Positions 6,998 to 13,968 of a DNA stretch of 34,520 nt are shown one piece after another. Below the pieces are notes generated by a model that was not told the DNA's origin, did no database searches, and saw only the letters and a program-made list of their open reading frames with translations. Position numbers and translations under genes: made by a program. Within the stretch, counting starts at the first letter, position 1. Each line of letters begins with the position of its first letter. This DNA comes from Bacteroidaceae bacterium. GTDB lineage: Bacteria; Bacteroidota; Bacteroidia; Bacteroidales; Bacteroidaceae. The stretch lies in contig JAFZFZ010000039.1 in assembly GCA_017557005.1 (NCBI GenBank), positions 1 to 34,520 of the forward strand, written 5' to 3'.

Positions 6998-8881
6998 ATG
7001 GAAGACTTCGACTTGATGGTGTTAAAGGCAAGGAATGAGTTGTTTGCTTGCGTGGACAATCGCGGATTTAGCGACGAAGAGGTGGATATGGTGCAACGTG
7101 CATTCGAATTGGCTGAAGAGGCGCATCGTCCGCAACGTCGCAAGAGTGGCGAACCTTACATCCTGCATCCGATTGCTGTGGCCATGATTGTAGCCAATGA
7201 GATAGGCCTTGGTGCCAACCCCATCTGTGCGGCACTGTTGCATGATGTGGTGGAGGATACCGACTACACCGTCAAGGATATACGCGAACGATTCGGTGAC
7301 GATGTGGCTACACTTGTTAATGTGGTCACCAAACGCAAGAGCGAGAAATACGAGACATCACTGCAGGTCGACAACTACAAGCAGATGTTGCAATCTATTC
7401 ATTATGATATACGTGCCTTGCTTCTCAAGCTTGCTGACCGCCTTCATAACATGCGTACGCTGAAGTCGATGCTTCCGCACAAGCAGCTTAAGATAGCTTC
7501 TGAAACCGATTATTTCTATGCTCCCTTGGCTCATCGTTTGGGTCTGTACAAGATTAAGACCGAACTAGAGAACCTGAGTTTCCGCTATCGTCAACCGAAC
7601 GAATACGAGGAGTTGCGCGGACAGATTTCCCGCTACGTAGCTTCACATGCCGAGGCGGCCGAGTCGTGGATGAATCCCATTCGAGCAGCATTGGGACGTA
7701 GGGGGATAGTGGCCTCGGTGTCTTGCGAGCCTCGTTCGGCATATTCCATTTGGGCAAAAATGCAGGAGGATTGCATCTCATTCAGTGAGGTGGAGCATAT
7801 TCGTATTGTACATATCGTATATGACAACTGGAAGCAGAAGGGTATGACCGAGAAGGAGATGGCGCTTTTTATTTATGGTGTCATCACCAATATCTATACC
7901 GAGAAACCCAGCAGTATGAATAGCTATCTTGATGTGTGCAAGGACAACAACTACCGTAGTCTTCACTGCAAACTGATGGGTAATGAGGGACGTTGGATGG
8001 AGGTGCACATCGCTTCTACCGACATGATGAAGGTTTCAAACCAAGGTTGTCTCGTGGAGCGTGATGAACATGGCATTGAGCGCTGGATTGATAACTTTAA
8101 GCGCGTACTCAAAGAACTTGCTGAGCAGGGAAAGGGAGTGCGCTTCATGGAGGATGTACGCTCTACCTTCTACGAAGATGATATTCATGTGTTTACTCCA
8201 AAAGGTAAGATGATTATTCTTCCCAAGGGGGCCACAGCCATCGATTTTGCTTTCGAGATACATAACAAGGTGGGTGAGCAGATGAAGTTTGCCGTCATCA
8301 ATGACAAACTGTGTTCGGTGAAGACGGTGCTGAGCAAAGGTGATCGTGTGAGAATCGGTCTCGATGATACTCCCTCAATCGATCAGTCGTGGCTTGATCA
8401 TGTGATTACCTATAAGGCACGCACGGGTATTCGCCGGTTCCTCAACCGCCAACCGGCTAAGGTGAATGAGGGGTTTGTTCTTTGTCCGCATTGCCATCCT
8501 ATCTCAGGTGATGAGGTTATCGGTTTCCGTCTGCCCAATAATAAGGTGGAGGTACATCGTTGCGACTGCCGCAAGGCGATAGAACTGGCAGCTGAGAGGG
8601 GTGATAGCATTGAACGTGAGGTGGATATGACTGAGTTTGAAAACCAGGCATTCTCCGTGCGATTCCATGTGGAGTCAGTCAACAAGGATCAGTTGTTGCT
8701 GACTATTGTGTCTCTGGTGTCGGGCCAGATGAAACTGAGCCTTGGCAATCTGCAATCGACCATCATGGATGATATTGTATCTACGGACTTTGAGGTTTAT
8801 GTGCATTCATATAGCGAGATAAAGCAGCTGAAGGATGCGCTTTCAGCCTTGCCCAACGTATACGGATTGCGTTCTTATTGA
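6998..8881 (+). CDS. RelA/SpoT homolog (RSH) with intact hydrolase and divergent synthetase domain
   Basis: Enzyme of (p)ppGpp metabolism, 627 residues; long RSH proteins are usually 700 or more. The N-terminal HD hydrolase keeps its metal residues: ILHP (His57), HDVVED (82-87) and KLADRLHN (Asp147). The synthetase region (about 235-345) keeps SAYSIWAKM and the NYRSLH (His323) and MEVHIAS (Glu335) positions. However, the usual YDLxAxR segment reads SEVEHIR without the metal-binding Asp, and the usual RFKDYIAxPKxNGYQSLH reads SMNSYLDVCKDNNYRSLH. A TGS domain (395-455) follows, then a shortened helical region, a Cys/His motif (CPHCHPISGDEVIGF through HRCDC) and a C-terminal ACT-like domain. It most likely hydrolyses (p)ppGpp and may have little or no synthesis. 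Its stop codon overlaps the convergent helicase-nuclease gene. Confidence 0.85.
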   Translation: MEDFDLMVLKARNELFACVDNRGFSDEEVDMVQRAFELAEEAHRPQRRKSGEPYILHPIAVAMIVANEIGLGANPICAALLHDVVEDTDYTVKDIRERFGDDVATLVNVVTKRKSEKYETSLQVDNYKQMLQSIHYDIRALLLKLADRLHNMRTLKSMLPHKQLKIASETDYFYAPLAHRLGLYKIKTELENLSFRYRQPNEYEELRGQISRYVASHAEAAESWMNPIRAALGRRGIVASVSCEPRSAYSIWAKMQEDCISFSEVEHIRIVHIVYDNWKQKGMTEKEMALFIYGVITNIYTEKPSSMNSYLDVCKDNNYRSLHCKLMGNEGRWMEVHIASTDMMKVSNQGCLVERDEHGIERWIDNFKRVLKELAEQGKGVRFMEDVRSTFYEDDIHVFTPKGKMIILPKGATAIDFAFEIHNKVGEQMKFAVINDKLCSVKTVLSKGDRVRIGLDDTPSIDQSWLDHVITYKARTGIRRFLNRQPAKVNEGFVLCPHCHPISGDEVIGFRLPNNKVEVHRCDCRKAIELAAERGDSIEREVDMTEFENQAFSVRFHVESVNKDQLLLTIVSLVSGQMKLSLGNLQSTIMDDIVSTDFEVYVHSYSEIKQLKDALSALPNVYGLRSY

Positions 8882-11800
8882 CGTGGAAATACGGGAACTA
8901 TCTTGTTCTCGTAGACGTACCATAGATAGCCCTCTACCTGACTATGTCCCATGAGACACAATTGTTCCATGTAGTTTTGCACCTGCTCCTCGTGTTTTTG
9001 TTTGGGGCGGGCAAACTTGAAGTCGACTACTATCATTCGTTCGCCATCGCTCATTACGCGGTCGGGGCGTATGGGGTGTGCAAGGCCCTTGTCATCGGAG
9101 TGGATGATAGTGCATTCGTTGTATAGTTGGTACTTGCCCGAAAACCATTCGGCTGCTTGAGGGTGCTCAAGAGCCTTATATACGATACGTTCAATGTTCT
9201 TGCGCTCGTTGTCGGTGCTGATGATACCGTCAGTCAGGAGATCGTCAATCGCTTTGGAGGCATCGGTAGCAACGCACATCTTGGAGAAGACGTCGTGTAG
9301 CAGCAATCCCTGTTCGATATAATGGTGTGCAGTGATGGCTGTATCGTCGTGATTGACGGATGACAGGAATTTCTTTGAAAGGTTTGACTGGCGGAAGTTT
9401 ATCTTTAGTGGCTCTGAGTGCATGGATACTTCGATTAGAGCGGGTTGCGCTTCGAGCGGATTGGGCTTGCCCTCCTTCTTTTCTTCCTTGGTATCCTTGG
9501 CTGGTGTGTTGCCTACAAGTTCTCCATACTCCTTCATCTCAAGATCGCCCATGTTGATTGCACGGTGTATAAGCTGGGCAACAGTGGCAATGGCGTCATC
9601 GCTTTTGGTGCTCTTCTTGTTGCTCTTGCTTTTCGTTTGGGTCTCTTCCTCCTTTTTCTTCTCTTCGGACTTGAGGATGAATAAGTTGCACTTGGGACGT
9701 GTGCATGCTACATAGAGCAGGTTGTAGTTGTCGACAGCCTGTTTCAGTAGCTCTTCGTTATACTCAGATGAGAATATGGACTGCTTCATGTTTTCCTTAT
9801 ATTCAATAGGAATAGTGGCGAGTCCGTTAGCTAAGGGGTCCTTGGTGGTGGCCCATAATGTCTCGTTATGTTTGTTGAGCGGCCATTCGCAGTAGGGGAG
9901 TATCACGGTGTGGAACTCCAAACCTTTTGACTTGTGTATGGTCATAGCCTCGATGCCTTGACCTGCTCCTATGGGAACTGCGATCTGGTGTAGGTCGTCG
10001 TCCCAATACGTGAGGAAGTCGTTGATGTCTCCAGTGGCTTCGCTGCAAAAACGGAGCAGATGGTCGAAGAAAGCCATTATGTAGCCCGTCTCATGTGAAA
10101 GCGCCTTAAGACCCAATAGATGATAGAGACGTTCGCCCAACTCGTAGAGTGGTATCTGGCTCAGTTGGGAGTGTTCGTGTACAAGTCCCTCGGGGAGTCC
10201 ATATCCTTTGGTGGAAAGTTCTATGATTTCGGTAGGACTGATGCCATCGGCCAAGATGTGTTGGTGATAGTCCAGAGCGAGCAACATGAGTGCAGGATGA
10301 TGTTCCTTGTCGGCAATCCATCGCATGGCAGCAATGAGCATGCCTACAGCTGTGGACGCCTCAAGTAGGTAGGCTTCTGCGGAGAAGATTTGGATGTCGG
10401 CATGGTATTTGGTCATGTAATCAACCATGTGACTGATCTTCTTGTTGTCGCGAGCGAGGATGGCAATCTGTTTGTCTTTAATTCCTGCAGTTCGCAGCTC
10501 GTCTATGATGGCTGCTACTTCACGACACATTGCGTCTTTGATGTCTTCGTCGTCTTGGCTCTGTACGTTGGTGATGCGTACGTATCCTCCTTTATTGTCT
10601 TTGCTCCACTTTTGCTTGACGTCGCTGTAGGCTTGCAGTAGGGGGGCTGCATTGTTGGGACCTAATTGCTCGGCCAAGAGTGTGTTGCATTGTTTGAAAA
10701 GGCCATTATTGAAATCTACTATGCCTTCAAGGCTTCGGCGATTGGTGTCCAAGTGGTGAGCCTCTGCTGACGTGTAGTTTGCCAATGCTTGAGTGACCTC
10801 CTCATTGAGTATGCGCCAATCGCTTCCTCTCCATCGGTAGATAGCCTGCTTGACATCACCTACGAGCAGGCTCTTGTTTCCGCCCGATAAACCTTCGAGT
10901 AACAGTGGAAAGAAATTCTCCCATTGCATGCGTGAGGTGTCCTGAAATTCATCAATCATGATATGTTGCAGGTAGTATCCCAACTTTTCGAACACGAAAG
11001 CCGAGTCGCCTGCTTGCATGCAACTAAGCATCTGACAGGTGTCAGCTAAAAGGAAGCGATTTTCCTCCTTGTTGAGCTGTAACACCTGATCGTGAATGAT
11101 GTTGATGAGCTGCAGTTGATTGAGGTGCGACATGATGATATCGCACGAGTTGATGGTTTCAATGCTTTTCAGACAAATCTTATGGGTGTCATTTAGGTGT
11201 TGTATGAGTATTTGATCAGCCAGTCTGGTGATGTGCTGTTCGTGTGGTGAACCATGTTTTACCCATCCGCTGGCATTGTTGGCTGCATCTTGTGCACGGG
11301 CTCCCATCTCACTGGGAATTTCTCCCTTTGACAACTTGATGTAATATGCGCATACACCGCTGCTCTTGAAGTGGAAATCCTCTACTGTGAGCCCTTGAAC
11401 ATCAATGATGTTGAAAAAATCAGTGGCACGTCCTATGGCCTTATTTTTTGCATTGGCTCGCTCTTTCATTAAGTGGCTGCGTAGGCAACGAATGAATTCG
11501 GGGTCTTTCAACTGTTCGCGTAGCGTGTCGGCATTTCGCTGGTAACCCTCGTTGTGGATGTTTGCTGCAAAGTTCTTCAGGTCATCCGTGATGTTCCATT
11601 GCTTGCCGTCATCCATCTTGCTCTCAATGCTTTCAAAGATCCATTGTAGGGTAGGGGTGTCGGGTTTTAAATCCCTCATGAGGTTGTCCGCCGCTTCGGA
11701 AATGACCTTCTTCGTATCGAGCTCAATTGTCATGCCTGTACCCAAATCCAATTCGCGTGCCAATCCTCGGAGTACCGATTGGAAGAAACTGTCGATCGTC

Positions 11801-12126
11801 TCAATGCGGAAATGTCCGTAGTCATGTACAAGCAGTTTTAGTGCCTCCAAGGCCTTGCTTCTGATGGTGCCTTCTGGTAATCCGGTAGCGCTCTGCACTG
11901 CTTCGAAATAGGGGATGGCATCTTCGGTCTCGTAAGCTATACCATATAGTTTGCTTATGATGCGTTGCTTCATCTCGGCCGTAGCCTTATTGGTGAATGT
12001 CACGGCAAGGATGTGTCGGTAGGCGTCAGGATGCTCAATGAGCATGCAGATGTAGTTTACTGCAAGTGTAAAGGTTTTGCCACTTCCGGCTGACGCTTTG
12101 TATATGTGTAGATGGTGATTGCTCAT
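8875..12126 (-). CDS. addA: AddA/RecB-like UvrD-family helicase with C-terminal PD-(D/E)XK nuclease
   Basis: DNA double-strand-end processing enzyme, 1083 residues from the ATG at 12126, chosen because the Walker A motif follows at once (YKASAGSGKTFTL, Lys17). Superfamily 1 helicase motifs are clear: MIDEFQDTSRMQW (II), LLVGDVKQAIYRWRGSD (III), TIHKSKGLEFHTVILP (V) and LLYVACTRPKCNLFIL (VI). A lysine/glutamate-rich linker follows (EKKKEEETQTKSKSNKKS). The nuclease domain near the C-terminus has LLHDVF, IRPDRV, VVDFK and QVQNYMEQL, the expected catalytic arrangement. In the AddAB complex it would resect ends for RecA loading. No AddB gene is adjacent: the upstream neighbour is divergent dapA and the downstream one is the convergent RSH gene. 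The upstream in-frame ATG at 12381 is rejected because it would run into dapA. Confidence 0.85.
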   Translation of the reverse strand: MSNHHLHIYKASAGSGKTFTLAVNYICMLIEHPDAYRHILAVTFTNKATAEMKQRIISKLYGIAYETEDAIPYFEAVQSATGLPEGTIRSKALEALKLLVHDYGHFRIETIDSFFQSVLRGLARELDLGTGMTIELDTKKVISEAADNLMRDLKPDTPTLQWIFESIESKMDDGKQWNITDDLKNFAANIHNEGYQRNADTLREQLKDPEFIRCLRSHLMKERANAKNKAIGRATDFFNIIDVQGLTVEDFHFKSSGVCAYYIKLSKGEIPSEMGARAQDAANNASGWVKHGSPHEQHITRLADQILIQHLNDTHKICLKSIETINSCDIIMSHLNQLQLINIIHDQVLQLNKEENRFLLADTCQMLSCMQAGDSAFVFEKLGYYLQHIMIDEFQDTSRMQWENFFPLLLEGLSGGNKSLLVGDVKQAIYRWRGSDWRILNEEVTQALANYTSAEAHHLDTNRRSLEGIVDFNNGLFKQCNTLLAEQLGPNNAAPLLQAYSDVKQKWSKDNKGGYVRITNVQSQDDEDIKDAMCREVAAIIDELRTAGIKDKQIAILARDNKKISHMVDYMTKYHADIQIFSAEAYLLEASTAVGMLIAAMRWIADKEHHPALMLLALDYHQHILADGISPTEIIELSTKGYGLPEGLVHEHSQLSQIPLYELGERLYHLLGLKALSHETGYIMAFFDHLLRFCSEATGDINDFLTYWDDDLHQIAVPIGAGQGIEAMTIHKSKGLEFHTVILPYCEWPLNKHNETLWATTKDPLANGLATIPIEYKENMKQSIFSSEYNEELLKQAVDNYNLLYVACTRPKCNLFILKSEEKKKEEETQTKSKSNKKSTKSDDAIATVAQLIHRAINMGDLEMKEYGELVGNTPAKDTKEEKKEGKPNPLEAQPALIEVSMHSEPLKINFRQSNLSKKFLSSVNHDDTAITAHHYIEQGLLLHDVFSKMCVATDASKAIDDLLTDGIISTDNERKNIERIVYKALEHPQAAEWFSGKYQLYNECTIIHSDDKGLAHPIRPDRVMSDGERMIVVDFKFARPKQKHEEQVQNYMEQLCLMGHSQVEGYLWYVYENKIVPVFPRQ

Positions 12127-12204
12127 ACGACAAACTGTTTTATTGATGTAAAAGTAGGGAATTTCTTTATTTCTACCAAGAATAATAGAAAAAATACGTT
12201 GTCG

Positions 12205-12236
12205 TTGTTTATATTGCTGAAAAAGCAGTAATTTTG
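12205..12236 (+). promoter_or_regulatory. dapA promoter
   Basis: TTG at 12205-12207, a 21-nt spacer and TAATTTTG at 12229-12236 fit the Bacteroidetes -33/-7 pattern. The implied 5' leader before the ATG at 12259 is only about 15-18 nt. The 132-bp gap is shared with the divergent helicase-nuclease gene. Confidence 0.65.
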
Positions 12237-12258
12237 TAACCAAATTGGTAAAAAGAAG

Positions 12259-13161
12259 ATGAATAAGGATATTATCAAGAATTTTAGAGATATGCATGGA
12301 TTGGGTGTAGCGTTGGTTACTCCCTTTAAGAACGATGGCAGTGTTGATTATGATGCATTGGTTCGTTTGGTCGATTATCAAATAGCAAATAATACAGATT
12401 TCCTATGTGTGTTGGGTACCACCGCTGAGACTCCCACGCTTTCAGCTGATGAGCAGCGTAAGGTGCGCGAAACGGTGATAGAGCGCAATGCTGGCCGTTT
12501 GCCCATACTGCTCGGTGTTGGAGGCAATTGTACACAAACCATCGTGGATCGTTTGTCGCACGATGCAATGGAGGGCGTCGATGCTATACTTTCAGTTGTT
12601 CCCTATTACAACAAACCCACTCAGGCAGGTCTATTGGCGCATTTCGGAGCCATTGCTCAAGCTACCGAACTTCCTATCGTACTCTATAACGTGCCTGGAC
12701 GTACAGGTGTAAACATGCTCCCTGAAACAACTCTTCGCTTGGCAAATGACTATGCCAATGTGGTTGCCATCAAGGAGGCTTCTGGTAATATGGAGCAGAT
12801 AAAGGCTATACTGAATCAGCGTCCCGAAGGTTTCAAGGTATTCTCAGGTGATGATGGTATCACGCTCCCGCTCCTTAAGGATGGTGCCGACGGAGTGATT
12901 TCTGTAATAGGTAATGCCTTTGCTGCTGAATTTGCCCAATTGGTACACTTGGCTATGAATGGCGAGTATGCTGAAGCAGAAGCAATTGATCAGCGTTTGA
13001 AGCAGATGTACGAACTCCTCTTCCTCGATGGTAATCCTGCAGGTATCAAGGCGGTATCGCAGATGCGTGGTATGATGGAGAATGTGTTGCGCTTGCCTCT
13101 TGTGCCGGCATCCGAAGCAACGACTGCCAAGATTCGTGAATTCCTTGCAGCATATAAGTAA
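12259..13161 (+). CDS. dapA: 4-hydroxy-tetrahydrodipicolinate synthase
   Basis: Cytosolic TIM-barrel aldolase that condenses pyruvate with aspartate semialdehyde, the first committed step to diaminopimelate and lysine. The chain has 300 residues, near the family norm. Motifs: GTTAETPTL (Thr54-Thr55 for substrate protonation), VVPYYNKPTQAG, LYNVPGRTG (Tyr143, Arg148), VAIKEASGN (Schiff-base Lys172) and FSGDDGI. The first ATG, at 12259, gives an 11-residue extension before MHGLGVALVTPF; the promoter position permits either that start or the ATG at 12292. Lysine feedback cannot be judged. It is a single gene, ending in a terminator shared with tRNA-Ala. Confidence 0.95.
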   Translation: MNKDIIKNFRDMHGLGVALVTPFKNDGSVDYDALVRLVDYQIANNTDFLCVLGTTAETPTLSADEQRKVRETVIERNAGRLPILLGVGGNCTQTIVDRLSHDAMEGVDAILSVVPYYNKPTQAGLLAHFGAIAQATELPIVLYNVPGRTGVNMLPETTLRLANDYANVVAIKEASGNMEQIKAILNQRPEGFKVFSGDDGITLPLLKDGADGVISVIGNAFAAEFAQLVHLAMNGEYAEAEAIDQRLKQMYELLFLDGNPAGIKAVSQMRGMMENVLRLPLVPASEATTAKIREFLAAYK

Positions 13162-13182
13162 GCAGATAGGTAAAAGAAAAAA

Positions 13183-13213
13183 GGGCGTTCAGTGAACGTC
13201 CTTTTCTTTTTTT
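13183..13213 (+). terminator. Bidirectional terminator between dapA and tRNA-Ala
   Basis: GGGCGTTC (13183-13190) and GAACGTCC (13194-13201) pair around an AGT loop, extended by A/T pairs. A T-rich tract follows on the plus strand (13202-13213), and the matching A-rich tract gives a T-run on the minus strand. Confidence 0.85.
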
Positions 13214-13214
13214 G

Positions 13215-13288
13215 TGGAGCATGCGAGACTCGAACTCGCCACCTCTTGACTGCCAGTCAAACGCTCTAGCCAGATGAGCTAATGCCCC
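13215..13288 (-). tRNA. tRNA-Ala, anticodon GGC
   Basis: On the minus strand the 74-nt sequence folds as a complete cloverleaf. The acceptor stem is GGGGCAT/ATGCTCC with the alanine-identity G3-U70 wobble. The D arm is AGCTCATCTGGCTAGAGC. The anticodon loop is CTGGCAG (anticodon GGC, reading GCC/GCU). The T arm has GTTCGAGTC. The discriminator base is A and the 3' CCA is not encoded. It is convergent with dapA and divergent from ruvC. Confidence 0.95.
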
Positions 13289-13318
13289 ATGCGCTACTTC
13301 TCTTCGCGATTTCGGCTG

Positions 13319-13326
13319 CAAAGATA
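13319..13326 (-). promoter_or_regulatory. -7 box for tRNA-Ala
   Basis: The minus strand reads TATCTTTG, an exact consensus match 31 bp before the tRNA 5' end. It forms an inverted repeat with the ruvC -7 box at 13349-13356. Confidence 0.55.
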
Positions 13327-13348
13327 GATATATTTTCGGAATAAATTG

Positions 13349-13356
13349 TATCTTTG
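13349..13356 (+). promoter_or_regulatory. -7 box for ruvC
   Basis: TATCTTTG matches the -7 consensus and lies 20 bp before the ruvC ATG. No clear TTTG is seen at the proper distance. Confidence 0.55.
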
Positions 13357-13376
13357 CGAAAATTTTTTTCAGAAAA

Positions 13377-13952
13377 ATGCTGCAGCCCGTCAAAGAAAAG
13401 ATAATTCTCGGTATTGACCCTGGTACCAACCTTATGGGATATGGTGTCATTAAAGTCGTTGGTACTAAAGCAAGTATGCTCGCCATGGGTGTCATTGACC
13501 TGCGTAAGTATGATGACTCGTACCTTAAGCTGGGTCGTATCTTCGAGCGAGTTCGTGGTATTATTGATTCGTATCTTCCTGATGAACTCGCAATTGAGGC
13601 TCCCTTCTTTGGCAAGAATGTGCAAACCATGCTCAAACTCGGTCGCGCCCAAGGTGTAGCCATGGCAGCAGCCATGAGTCGCCAAGTACCCATTACCGAG
13701 TATGCTCCCACCAAGATTAAGATGGCCATCACCGGCAATGGCTCGGCAGGCAAAGAACAGGTAGCCGATATGCTGCGTCGCATGCTTCATATCGACAAGG
13801 AGGAGATGCCTCATTTCCTTGATGCCACCGACGCACTCGGAGCCGCCTATTGTCACTATCTGCAGATGGGTCGCCCCACCGTAGATAAAGGTTGCAGTAG
13901 CTGGAAGGAGTTCATGGCTAAGAACCCTGATAGGGTGAAGAAAGGTAGATAG
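13377..13952 (+). CDS. ruvC: Crossover junction endodeoxyribonuclease RuvC
   Basis: Holliday-junction resolvase that nicks four-way junctions symmetrically with RuvAB during recombination and repair. The 191-residue chain carries the RNase H-like catalytic acids: Asp14 in LGIDPGT, Glu74 in [11 protein letters not shown], and Asp149 and Asp152 in [14 protein letters not shown], matching Asp7, Glu66, Asp138 and Asp141 of E. coli RuvC. The basic segment [21 protein letters not shown] is the usual DNA-contact region. ruvA and ruvB are not adjacent. It ends 16 bp from the 3' end of the convergent uvrB, with no visible terminator between them, so the transcripts probably overlap. Confidence 0.95.
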   Translation: MLQPVKEKIILGIDPGTNLMGYGVIKVVGTKASMLAMGVIDLRKYDDSYLKLGRIFERVRGIIDSYLPDELAIEAPFFGKNVQTMLKLGRAQGVAMAAAMSRQVPITEYAPTKIKMAITGNGSAGKEQVADMLRRMLHIDKEEMPHFLDATDALGAAYCHYLQMGRPTVDKGCSSWKEFMAKNPDRVKKGR

Positions 13953-13968
13953 AATCTTGTAAATAAGT

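Noticed and set aside
12127..12258. Lysine riboswitch upstream of dapA
   Set aside because: The predicted leader is under 20 nt and the gap is only 132 bp, shared with a divergent gene; no riboswitch core is visible.
13046..13783. A 245-codon minus-strand frame spanning dapA's end, tRNA-Ala and ruvC
   Set aside because: It reads through a tRNA gene and a terminator and is antisense to ruvC.
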